NCBI GenBank assembly: GCA_035939775.1
Contig: DASZFO010000110.1
Location: forward strand, 1-43,139
DNA length: 43,139 nt
Reading direction: 5' to 3'
Origin: Pirellulales bacterium
GTDB taxonomy: Bacteria > Planctomycetota > Planctomycetia > Pirellulales > DATAWG01
The translations under genes were made by a program, and so were the position numbers. The first letter of the stretch is position 1; every line of letters begins with the position of its first letter. The notes beneath the pieces are model-generated. The model saw only the letters and a list, made by a program, of their open reading frames with translations, was not told the origin of the DNA and did not search any database. This document shows, in pieces, positions 1-8,191 of the stretch.

Positions 1-2
1 CG

Positions 3-1190
3 CCGGCGCTCGTCGATGAACTGGGAAACCCGCCCCCAATGAGAAACCGTCCGGGAGTTAACCTGAGCCCCGCAGTCGCGCCAGAGCTGTCTGACTCCCT
101 CGAATCCGAGGGCAGCTACGGCGCTGGCGTCGGCGGGTGGAGCGATTCGAGCGCCGTGTCAGGCGCAGCGCGCGGCGCGCTCGGCGACGCCGCTGGGATC
201 GATATTCCGCGGGCCGGGTTCGTGGCCTGGATGCTGGCCGCGTATCTCGTCGTGTTGGTGCCCGTGAATTGGGGGCTGTTCAAAACGTTGCGGCGCGTGG
301 AATGGGCCTGGATCGCGGTGCCGCTGATCGCGCTGGCCGGGGCAGTCGTCGTGACGAAAGCGGCGAATCTCAATATCGGCTTCGCCCGCTCGCAGACGGA
401 AATCGGTGTGCTCGAATTGCATTCGGGCTATCCTCGCGGACATCTCACGCGCTACACGGCGCTCTACACATCGCTTTCAACGAGCTACGACGTGCGGTTC
501 AACGATCCGTATGCTCTCGTGCGGCCAATGGTGCTCGAAAGCCAGGTGCGGCCCGGAGCGACTTGGGAACCGACGACCTACACGATCCGCCAGGAGGCCG
601 ATCTGCGGCTGGGAGGTTTCGGCGTCTCGTCGAATTCGACCGCGATGCTCCACAGCGAGCAGATGCTGGACCTGCCCGGAGCGCTTTTCTATTCCTCGGC
701 CGACGGTCCGCCGATGGTTTACAATCGAACCGGCCTGACATTCGATCAAGGAGGCGTGGTCCGCTTGGCGCCGAGCGGAGAATTGCAAACTGCCTGGCTC
801 GGCCCATTCGCGCCGGGCGAAGCGGGCCGGCCGTTGGAATTCCATACCGTGCCGGCGGAGACGCCGCCGCTGCCGCAATGGCACGACGACCCAGCGGCCG
901 CGCCTGGCATACCGCCCCTGAGACTGAGAAAGCTCGCGGCGATGGTCGTAGATCGAAACGGTTTGAAACCTGGAGAGATGCGATTGGTCGCGTCGCTCAG
1001 TCAGCCGCTAGGCGGAATGGAAGTTGATCCGGCGGCATCGCAAACGACCCGCGCCGCCGTGCTGGTCGTCGCCCATTTGCACTACGCGCCTCTCGACGAG
1101 CCGCTAGCCGATCGCAATTCGCGTCAAGAGCCGGTGCCGTCAATCCGCGAGGAACCGCTCGACCCCGACGCTCCCCCCGCGGGTTTATAG
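3..1190 (+). CDS. Membrane protein, C-terminal part (5' end outside window)
   Basis: The reading frame is open from base 3 to a TAG at 1188-1190, so the gene most likely begins upstream; the ATG at 39 is only the first in-frame Met. Around residues 60-110 (counting from that ATG) there are two hydrophobic segments, the second followed by a long soluble beta-rich tail with no motif I recognise. The ABC transporter ATPase gene begins 163 bases downstream on the same strand, so this could be a membrane or accessory partner of that transporter, but that rests on position only. The family is not identified. Confidence 0.6.
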   Translation, partial: PALVDELGNPPPMRNRPGVNLSPAVAPELSDSLESEGSYGAGVGGWSDSSAVSGAARGALGDAAGIDIPRAGFVAWMLAAYLVVLVPVNWGLFKTLRRVEWAWIAVPLIALAGAVVVTKAANLNIGFARSQTEIGVLELHSGYPRGHLTRYTALYTSLSTSYDVRFNDPYALVRPMVLESQVRPGATWEPTTYTIRQEADLRLGGFGVSSNSTAMLHSEQMLDLPGALFYSSADGPPMVYNRTGLTFDQGGVVRLAPSGELQTAWLGPFAPGEAGRPLEFHTVPAETPPLPQWHDDPAAAPGIPPLRLRKLAAMVVDRNGLKPGEMRLVASLSQPLGGMEVDPAASQTTRAAVLVVAHLHYAPLDEPLADRNSRQEPVPSIREEPLDPDAPPAGL

Positions 1191-1353
1191 GGTGACGGAG
1201 TGGCAGATTGAAAAGGTGACAAATTATCCTCATCATCATGGCGACGACCAGCCACACTGCGCCGCGTAAACGCGGCGGCTAACGATTGTCGCTCGCGGTT
1301 CTGTTCCGTTTCGTACTTCGTCCTTCGCACTTCTCTAACCCCTCGCCCATTCC

Positions 1354-2280
1354 GTGATCGAGCTGCGCGACTTCTCGAAGCGCTACGGCGATTTCAAGGC
1401 AGTTGACAAACTGAACTTGAAGATCGAGGCCGGGGAAATGTTCGGCTTCATCGGGCCCAATGGGGCCGGCAAGAGCACGACGATCCGCTTTCTCGCCACA
1501 CTGCTCAAGGCCAGCCACGGCGAAGGGATAGTGAACGGTCACAGCGTCACGCGTGATCCGCTCGGCGTGCGGCGGAGCGTCGGCTACATGCCCGACAACT
1601 TCGGCGTCTACGACGGGATGAAGGTTTGGGAGTTTCTGGATTTCTTCGCCGTGGCCTATCAGATTCCGCGGGCGCGGCGGAAGCAAGTGATCGCCGACGT
1701 GCTCGAGCTGCTCGATCTGGTTCACAAGCGCGACGACTTCGTCAACGGCCTATCGCGCGGCATGAAGCAGCGGCTCTGCCTCGCCAAGACCCTCGTCCAC
1801 GATCCGCCCGTGCTGATCCTCGACGAGCCCTCGAGCGGACTCGATCCGCGGGCGCGGTTGGAATTCAAAGCCCTGATGAAAGAGCTGCGGCGGATGGGCA
1901 AGACGATCCTGATCTCGAGCCACATCTTGAGCGAATTGGCCGACTGCTGCACGTCGATCGGGATCATCGAGCGAGGTCAGCTTTTGATGCACGGCCCGAT
2001 TGAGGATGTCTATCGCCGAATTCGCCGCAACCGGCTGATCGAAATCAAATTCGTCGACCGGATGGACGTCGGCCTTTCGATCGTCCGCAGCATGCCGGAA
2101 ACGCGCGACGTGCGCGTCGAAGACCACCGGGCCACGATCGAGTTGGAAGGGGACGATGCCAAGGTGGCCCAGCTTCTCGACATGCTCATGCAGCAAGGGG
2201 TGCGGCTGCGGAGCTTCAACGACAAAGACCCGACGCTGGAAGATGTTTTCATGCTGGTCACCAAGGGGCTGGTGACGTAG
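1354..2280 (+). CDS. ABC transporter ATP-binding protein
   Basis: A 308-residue ABC ATPase that should couple ATP hydrolysis to a membrane permease at the cytoplasmic face. Walker A is GPNGAGKST (residues 34-42), the signature is LSRGMKQ (133-139) and Walker B is LILDEP (154-159), followed by a D-loop SGLD. The C-terminal 90 residues form the extra domain typical of the CcmA/NatA-like subfamily used in multidrug, Na+ or copper-maturation type exporters. The GTG start is chosen because the protein begins with the usual IELRDFSKRYG strand. No permease is visible; the upstream membrane protein or a gene outside the window may supply it. The substrate cannot be read from the sequence. Confidence 0.93.
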   Translation: MIELRDFSKRYGDFKAVDKLNLKIEAGEMFGFIGPNGAGKSTTIRFLATLLKASHGEGIVNGHSVTRDPLGVRRSVGYMPDNFGVYDGMKVWEFLDFFAVAYQIPRARRKQVIADVLELLDLVHKRDDFVNGLSRGMKQRLCLAKTLVHDPPVLILDEPSSGLDPRARLEFKALMKELRRMGKTILISSHILSELADCCTSIGIIERGQLLMHGPIEDVYRRIRRNRLIEIKFVDRMDVGLSIVRSMPETRDVRVEDHRATIELEGDDAKVAQLLDMLMQQGVRLRSFNDKDPTLEDVFMLVTKGLVT

Positions 2281-2292
2281 GCCAAAAAATTG

Positions 2293-2321
2293 TTGTGTTT
2301 GCCGTAGCGCGTAGGTATAGT
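2293..2321 (+). promoter_or_regulatory. Candidate sigma70-type promoter for the PEP-CTERM gene
   Basis: TTGTGT at 2293-2298 and TATAGT at 2316-2321 are separated by 17 bases and lie 54 bases before the ATG at 2375. This is a match by eye to the housekeeping consensus. Confidence 0.4.
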
Positions 2322-2374
2322 GCGGTCAAGCTCGTCCCCTTTGCGACGCACCTTTTGATTGAAGCGAGCCGCTA

Positions 2375-3361
2375 ATGAACCGACGCACCGGCGTAGTATT
2401 TTATCGTTTGCGGCGGCGCCGTCTTGCGATGGCATTTCTTTCGGCCGCGCTTTGGATTGGCGCGAGCGCCCGAGCACACGCGGGCCTCATCATCACTCCC
2501 GCGTTCGATAGCACCATCACCAGCGATCCCAACAAGGCGGCGATCGAAGGGGTGATCAATCAGGCAATCGGCGTGTACGAAACCCATTTCACCGATCCGA
2601 TCATAGTCTCGATCGACTTTGCGGAAATGACGAGTGGACTGGGCCAAAGCAGTTACACCGTCTATAAGATTTCCTACCAGCAGTTCATCAACCAGCTTGT
2701 TGCCGACGCGAAAACGAGCGACGACGCCACGGCGCTTGCTCATCTGCCCAAGGGCGCGAACAACCCCGTCAACAACTCCACGAGCATCAACGTGAAGCCC
2801 GCCAACGCGAGGGCCATTGGAATCTCGCTCGGCGGCGGGTTCGACGGCACCGTTAAGCTCAATACGCACATCACCGATATTGGGAGTCCCGGCACGAGCG
2901 GCCAATACAGTTTGTCGGCAGTGGCCGAGCATGAAATCGATGAGGTCCTCGGCCTCGGCTCGGACGCGGGGGGCACCGGCTTCTTCACCGATCCCACTCC
3001 CGAAGATCTCTTCCGCTACACATTGGGCCCCGGCGGCGTCCGTAGCTACACGAACACGGGCGACAACGCCTATTTTTCCATCGATGGCGGCACAACCGAC
3101 TTGGCGCGGTTCAACCAGGGCAACAATGCCGGCGGCGATTACGGCGACTGGTGGAGCAACAACGGCGGCGGCAATCCGGGAACGAATCCTCCGGCTCGCG
3201 TGCAAGACGCCTTCGCCTATCCCAATCGACATCCAGTCCTCGGCGTTGAGCTGCGAGCGCTGGACGTCATTGGATACAACTTTGTTCCTGAGCCCGGCTC
3301 GGTCACTCTGCTCATCCTGGGATTGGCTTGCTTCGCCCTGCGCTTCGCTAGCAAGCGGTAG
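2375..3361 (+). CDS. PEP-CTERM sorted putative metalloprotease-like secreted protein
   Basis: A 328-residue exported protein. A basic N-terminus and hydrophobic stretch (residues 17-36) form a signal peptide. The last 25 residues are VPEPG, a hydrophobic helix and a terminal FASKR, the PEP-CTERM signal recognised by exosortase systems that process and anchor proteins at the outer surface. Residues 186-190 read HEIDE followed by VLGLG, at the place where related PEP-CTERM proteins carry a zincin-type HExxH. Here the second His is Glu, so catalytic activity is uncertain. It ends 7 bases from the convergent M14 gene. No exosortase gene is in the window. Confidence 0.85.
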   Translation: MNRRTGVVFYRLRRRRLAMAFLSAALWIGASARAHAGLIITPAFDSTITSDPNKAAIEGVINQAIGVYETHFTDPIIVSIDFAEMTSGLGQSSYTVYKISYQQFINQLVADAKTSDDATALAHLPKGANNPVNNSTSINVKPANARAIGISLGGGFDGTVKLNTHITDIGSPGTSGQYSLSAVAEHEIDEVLGLGSDAGGTGFFTDPTPEDLFRYTLGPGGVRSYTNTGDNAYFSIDGGTTDLARFNQGNNAGGDYGDWWSNNGGGNPGTNPPARVQDAFAYPNRHPVLGVELRALDVIGYNFVPEPGSVTLLILGLACFALRFASKR

Positions 3362-3368
3362 ACCCAGT

Positions 3369-5318
3369 CTACGGTCTGCTTCGTTCGTCGCTTCCTCCCT
3401 TATACGACTGTACCTTCACGGTGAACGGCCCGGCGCCCCCAACGATCCAGCGGACGTACATTGCCCCCATGCTGGGAATTGTGTCTAGGCGGATCGCGCT
3501 CGGCCGGCGTTTTTGCTCCTTGGCGTTCTCGAAGAACTGATCGGTCGCGTTCAAGGCGGCCAGCACCTTGAGTTTCGGTCCCGAGAGTGTGACCAGATCG
3601 GGCGGGGTGATCTTGTTGGCCACGTCGGCCGCGGAGTGGGTCGGGATCATCCGCTCGTTCGAGATTACGGCCGTCACTTGTGACAAACCGCCAGCGAGCG
3701 GTTTCACTTCGATCTTCTGCACCTTCACCAGCGGCAGTTGGTCAGCGTGATACAGCGAGAATGCCATGTTGCGGTGGCATTCCTCCTCCAACAGAAACGA
3801 CGGGGGCTGGCGGAGCCAGTTCTTTTTCAGCCCGCCGACCTCGATCCACCCATAGAGCGGATGCTCGACTTCGTGCCAGGGGACGATGCCGTCGCGCATG
3901 AGCAGATCGCGATTGAATTCGTGCAGTTTGTCGTCGCCGCCAGAAAAGGTGTCTTCGCTGGATGCGCGCCGATAAAAGTTGAACGGCGTGAACAACTCGT
4001 TCGTCAGCGCGAATACACCCCGCAGCTTATAAAGCCAATCGATCTCGCAGCCGTAACATTCATAGAGATCTTTGGCGACGTTCATGTATTTGTAGCCGGG
4101 GAGCATTTTTTCGCCGCGATGGCCGATCGCGTCGAAGACCTCCAGATCCGCCGACTCGTACGAATCTCCCTTAACGCCCGGCCCGCAGAGAATCATCCCG
4201 CCGGAATTGTGATATGACTGGGCGCCGGCGATGTTGAGGTGGTCGATGATGAAATCGGCGACCATCCGATTCTCGAGGACCGAAAACGGATAGCGATACG
4301 CGCCGCTCTGGACGTAGTCCGGCTCCCAATGCCAGCCCCAATCGCGATTGGGATCGTAATAGTCGCGCCGGGCGCGATAGACCTTTCCTTCTCCGGGCCG
4401 ATCGTATCGCTCTTGGCCGAGCAGCGTGTAGTCTCCTTTCTCGTCCGGCTTGGCGGGGACCATCATCTCGGGAAAACCCGGATCGGGCTTGTAGCGGCCG
4501 TTCGGATCGCGGACGCGCATCTCGGTCAGGTTGCCGTCCTTGTCCAGATCGTCGCGCGGGTCGTCGCGCACCGCCCCCTCGCGATCGTCACCGACCGGGC
4601 GCTGGCCTGGCCTCGGGCTGTGCGTGCTGTTCGGCCGGTACATGTGGGCGTCGCGCGAGTCGGGGCTCATCATCGACATCAGGTAGAAAGTCCGATCGTC
4701 CACTAACTGACGGACAAACGGCACTCGGTCGTACATCTCCAGGAGATACCAGGCGGTGTAGAGCACGACTTCGCTGGCTTGAATCTCGTTGGCATGGATT
4801 CCGCCGTCGATCCAGAAAGCGGGCTTGTCCGCATCATTCCCCTTGCGGAAGTTGGTGATGGTGAGCACCCACATCTCGCGGCCGCCGAAGGATTTTCCGA
4901 GGATCGAGAGCCGCGCGCGCTCGGGAAACGCCTTGGCCAATTGCTGGAGCAGCTTGCTTGCGGCCGCATGATCGTGATAGCGGTCCCAATGCGCCTCGAC
5001 CTTGGGAGTGGCCGTCGCGCCTTGCGGCTGATAGGGAACTACGCCTTCGAGCGATGGATGGCTTACCGCTGTCGATGGCGCGTCAGCAGACGCCGGTGAA
5101 TTGTCCGATGGTTTGTCTTCGCCGTGAGCAGGTAGAGCAGAATTAACGATCGAGCCCAACAGCAACGAAGCGAGGAGTAACAAATCCGGCCTGAAAGGCC
5201 GAAGGAGCCCAGCCCAGGGTGCAGTCCGCCGCGGCGGACGGAGCCCTGGGATCGAATCCCCCGGGCGCGCTGCGGCCTGAAAGGCCGCTCGGGGTCCAGC
5301 ATCAAGCCATTTTGCCAT
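3369..5318 (-). CDS. Secreted M14-family zinc carboxypeptidase
   Basis: A zinc-dependent exopeptidase-like enzyme, probably exported. The metal site is intact: H175-A-N-E178 and H370 (in SYHNSGG), with the likely catalytic Glu at E441 (LTNELF). The segment LLLLASLLLGSIV then AHGED (residues 46-67) is the signal peptide. The 45 residues before it are encoded by a palindromic repeat block (5180-5460), so the ATG at 5318 may not be the true start. A TTG at the beginning of the hydrophobic segment, near 5183, is an alternative. A degenerate paralogue lies just upstream on the same strand. Confidence 0.85.
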   Translation of the reverse strand: MAKWLDAGPRAAFQAAARPGDSIPGLRPPRRTAPWAGLLRPFRPDLLLLASLLLGSIVNSALPAHGEDKPSDNSPASADAPSTAVSHPSLEGVVPYQPQGATATPKVEAHWDRYHDHAAASKLLQQLAKAFPERARLSILGKSFGGREMWVLTITNFRKGNDADKPAFWIDGGIHANEIQASEVVLYTAWYLLEMYDRVPFVRQLVDDRTFYLMSMMSPDSRDAHMYRPNSTHSPRPGQRPVGDDREGAVRDDPRDDLDKDGNLTEMRVRDPNGRYKPDPGFPEMMVPAKPDEKGDYTLLGQERYDRPGEGKVYRARRDYYDPNRDWGWHWEPDYVQSGAYRYPFSVLENRMVADFIIDHLNIAGAQSYHNSGGMILCGPGVKGDSYESADLEVFDAIGHRGEKMLPGYKYMNVAKDLYECYGCEIDWLYKLRGVFALTNELFTPFNFYRRASSEDTFSGGDDKLHEFNRDLLMRDGIVPWHEVEHPLYGWIEVGGLKKNWLRQPPSFLLEEECHRNMAFSLYHADQLPLVKVQKIEVKPLAGGLSQVTAVISNERMIPTHSAADVANKITPPDLVTLSGPKLKVLAALNATDQFFENAKEQKRRPSAIRLDTIPSMGAMYVRWIVGGAGPFTVKVQSYKGGSDERSRP

Positions 5319-5455
5319 CGGTCGATACGCTCTCGCGCCCTTTCAGGGCTTCTCGCTTTGGGGGCATCGCAACCCAGGGTTGCACTCGCCGTCCTTCCGG
5401 ACTGCTTCGTTTCACCCTGGGCTTGGTTCCGCCGGCCTTTCAGGCCGAAGTCACT
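5180..5455. repeat. Block of CCTGAAAGGCCG-type palindromic repeats
   Basis: Several copies and inversions of CGGCCTGAAAGGCCG-like words surround inner inverted words such as CCCAGCCCAGGGTGCA and GCAACCCAGGGTTGCA, with a perfect TCCGCCGCGGCGGA palindrome between. The block spans the gap between the two M14 genes and overlaps the annotated N-terminus of the downstream one. Confidence 0.75.
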
Positions 5456-5479
5456 TGTGCCCAATTGATTAATCTGAAG

Positions 5480-7207
5480 TCACTTCAATTCAACGGTCGT
5501 GCTGTCCGAGCCGACCGCCGGGGCGGAGACCGTGATTTTGGCTTCTCCCGGCTTACCGTCGGGCGTGCGGATGAGCCAGGCCCACTCAGTCTTCTCGCCG
5601 CCGCGGAGGCGATCGAGTTCTTTCTGTGGCGTTCCCTTGAGGTACGTGCTTCCCTTCTGGGCTTCCAATTTGAGCAATAGCGGCCAGATTTCGCCGGTGA
5701 TCCGACCCATCTCCGAAGCCGTGGGAAGATAGCCGGTGTTCGCCACGCTGACGGTGATTCGCTGGATGCCGTCGCCAAGCGGTTCGACCTTGGCCTCGTG
5801 AATCTTGATCCGCGGCAAGAGGCGAGCCAGCTCGAGCAAGAAATCAGTGTGCTTCTCGGCCAGCGGATCGAGTTGTTCCGCGGGTGGATTCAAGAGCAGA
5901 AATGGCTTAAAGCCTCCGACTTCGACCGTCCGATTTGGGAAGTCGGGATGCTTGATGGGGTTCCACGAAACAAAGCCGTCGATCTTCTGCCGCTCGAACC
6001 AGCGCAGGGCGTTCACAGAATCCGCGCCACGCGTCTCCTCCGGCTTCTTCTCTTCGCTCTTCTTCGCCTCGGCGGTTTTGTCATCCGCGGATTTCTCCAT
6101 TGCGATTGCGATCTTCGGAATCCACCAACCGCGGGCGGCAAACGACCAGCGGCCAAATTGAAAGTAGGCCCATTCGGAGAACGAGCCTGCGCCGTTGGGA
6201 GACGGCGGCGCGTCGCTGCCCCCGTGCAGCTTGCGATACTTCTCGGCGATGAATTCGTATTCGGCCAGGTCGTCGCGCTGGACGTGGGTTTTGACCCTCC
6301 CCTCCTTGTCGTCGGGTTTCCAGAGGTGCATCATGTTGTCTTCCGGTGAAAAGCAGAAGACGACGGCGATGTTGTGGTGGTCAAACGCAAAATCGGCCAC
6401 CGCCCGGGTTTCGACTTCCGAGACGGCATTCGGCCCGGCGCCCGGTTTGAAGTACGGGTAGCGAAACGGGAAGTTGCGGTTGAACGCCACGCCGCCTCCG
6501 CGTGCCGGACGATCGGCATCATCGTCGTCGTGCCGCCCCTCGACGTACAGGTCATACGTACCGTGCTCGTTCTTCAGCGGGTCCGCCTCAATCAGCACGC
6601 GCGGGTCGCCGGGGTGCGGCAGGTAGAGGCCGGTCGGATCGGCCACCCGCATCATCGTGATCCAGCCATCGCCGTTGAGATCTTCGGCCTCGTCGCCGCG
6701 GCCGGCATCGGGGTCGCGCTCGTCGGCCGCCTTTCGCAGATTTCCCTCGCGCTCGCGAAATGGCTTCTGGAAAAAGGCCTCGCTCGCATCGGGGCTGGGG
6801 CGCGGGATGATGTAAATCGTCAACTGGTCGAGCAGCACTTTCACCTCCTTGTCGGCGGCGGAGCGCTCGATGAGCCTCCGCGCCATCCGCACAGCCAACT
6901 CGCTCCCTACAAGTTGCGGAGCATGCACATTTCCGACCACCAGGATCGCCGGCTTTTCCGCCGTCTTGCCGGCGCCGATCGTGATCGCCAAAATCTTGCG
7001 GCCGCCGAGCGTCGTGCCGAGCGACGAAACTTCGGCGACTCCGTGTTTCGTCAGCGCTTCGACTTGGCGCGCGAATTCAGAATAATCGGCGTAGCCCTCG
7101 ATCGCGCCCTGCGCAGCGCGCGCGTTTGTCGGCGCGAACGCGAGCAGTAGGATCGAGACGGCGCAAGTCGAGAACCAAACCTGCCGCCCGATTGCGATGA
7201 ATAACAT
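5480..7207 (-). CDS. M14 carboxypeptidase-like protein lacking metal ligands (probable pseudoenzyme)
   Basis: Counted from the ATG at 7207, which opens a clean signal peptide (residues 1-32, ending NARAAQG), the protein has 575 residues. It aligns along its length with the M14 protein next door. The zinc motif H-A-N-E is H95-A-P-Q98 here, the third ligand His is S287 (CFSPEDN), and the position of the catalytic Glu reads W361 (RGWW). All three changes argue against zinc peptidase activity, while the fold and surrounding blocks (DLNGDGW, FNRNFPF, DHHNIA) are conserved. The frame remains open to 7423, but that would run into the next gene and a repeat. The role may be binding rather than cleavage. 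Confidence 0.85.
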   Translation of the reverse strand: MLFIAIGRQVWFSTCAVSILLLAFAPTNARAAQGAIEGYADYSEFARQVEALTKHGVAEVSSLGTTLGGRKILAITIGAGKTAEKPAILVVGNVHAPQLVGSELAVRMARRLIERSAADKEVKVLLDQLTIYIIPRPSPDASEAFFQKPFREREGNLRKAADERDPDAGRGDEAEDLNGDGWITMMRVADPTGLYLPHPGDPRVLIEADPLKNEHGTYDLYVEGRHDDDDADRPARGGGVAFNRNFPFRYPYFKPGAGPNAVSEVETRAVADFAFDHHNIAVVFCFSPEDNMMHLWKPDDKEGRVKTHVQRDDLAEYEFIAEKYRKLHGGSDAPPSPNGAGSFSEWAYFQFGRWSFAARGWWIPKIAIAMEKSADDKTAEAKKSEEKKPEETRGADSVNALRWFERQKIDGFVSWNPIKHPDFPNRTVEVGGFKPFLLLNPPAEQLDPLAEKHTDFLLELARLLPRIKIHEAKVEPLGDGIQRITVSVANTGYLPTASEMGRITGEIWPLLLKLEAQKGSTYLKGTPQKELDRLRGGEKTEWAWLIRTPDGKPGEAKITVSAPAVGSDSTTVELK

Positions 7208-7308
7208 GATGCCTGAGTCCTTGCATTGCGACTGTCCGCAATTCCGACTCTGCTTTGCCCATGCGAGAAAAGCAAGCCCCGCGGCTTGATTTGCGGGGAT
7301 TCGAAGAG

Positions 7309-7364
7309 TGTAGTCCTCACGCTCCGCCGTGAGGTTTGTCCTCACGGCGGAGCGCGAGGAGCCC
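7309..7364. repeat. Palindromic repeat CTCACGCTCCGCCGTGAGG
   Basis: CCTCACGCTCCGCCGTGAGG is followed after a TTTGT by its near-complement CCTCACGGCGGAGCG, making a long hairpin between two minus-strand genes. It has no U-tract, so it is read as a dispersed repeat rather than a terminator. Confidence 0.65.
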
Positions 7365-7365
7365 G

Positions 7366-7917
7366 CTACTCGATCATGAACGGCTTGCCTGGCCGGTCGC
7401 CGTCTTGATCGCGGCGTTCCCATTCGCGGCGGACTTCGCCCAGCCCGTAGACGCAGAGTTCGAATTCGTGGCTCAACCGTTCGAGCAGAGCGTTTTCGTC
7501 GAGCTTGTCGTCGCTCGTCGGGATCGTGCTGGCGATGTAATATGCCCGCTTGCCATGCTCGCAGTAGTCGAGGAAGAAATCCTTCCGCGGGCCGCGCTGG
7601 AAATACTCGAGCGCCTCAGGATAGAGTCCGGTCCAAAACAGCGTGAAATCGCCGATGTGCCGGTGGACCGCGCGGCGGGCCTCGCCCACGCGGGCCTCCG
7701 CCTCGGCCAGCATGTCGGCCACGGCATCGAGCCGCCGCCCGCGGAGATTGCGGACGCTGAAGACCGCGTCGTTGCGGACGAAGCGCGTCAGCAGGTCGCC
7801 GAGATACTCGACCAGCGCCGGATCGGCCACGCCCAACCGCGTGCCGAAGGCGTATTCGGTCAAGCCGGCAAAAAAACGCCGCAGATTTCCCGGCTGACTA
7901 TTCGCTGACGGATACAT
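7366..7917 (-). CDS. Conserved hypothetical protein
   Basis: A soluble protein of 183 residues, mostly predicted helical and rich in Arg, Glu and aromatic residues, with no signal peptide or membrane segment. I do not recognise a named domain. The ATG at 7917 has a GGAG 8 bases upstream and is preferred over an in-frame GTG at 7929. It precedes the two M14 genes on the same strand but is separated from them by a palindromic repeat and about 160 bases, so co-transcription is unclear. Confidence 0.7.
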   Translation of the reverse strand: MYPSANSQPGNLRRFFAGLTEYAFGTRLGVADPALVEYLGDLLTRFVRNDAVFSVRNLRGRRLDAVADMLAEAEARVGEARRAVHRHIGDFTLFWTGLYPEALEYFQRGPRKDFFLDYCEHGKRAYYIASTIPTSDDKLDENALLERLSHEFELCVYGLGEVRREWERRDQDGDRPGKPFMIE

Positions 7918-8191
7918 CGCCCTCTCCACATCTACCGGCCGAAACGGTTAGCGCTACCGCTCGGGCTTTCGCAATCGCGCTCGTCCGCCAATTGCAACTT
8001 ATCGGCTGCTCGCGTGGTCATTCTTTGGAACAATTCGCCCAAGGAGGTCTTTTGATGGTGGAGCCGGGTCAAGTTGGGAGCTTGGATGCTGCTCCGCATG
8101 ACTCAGAGCACCACTGTCGCACTCTCCGCCAGCGAGTCGTGTTACACTACTTTGATTGTAATTCGACGACGCGAGAAGTGAACAACGTTCC

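Noticed and set aside
3738-4706. Open frames antisense to the first M14 gene
   Set aside because: They are shadows of a gene with intact zinc motifs.
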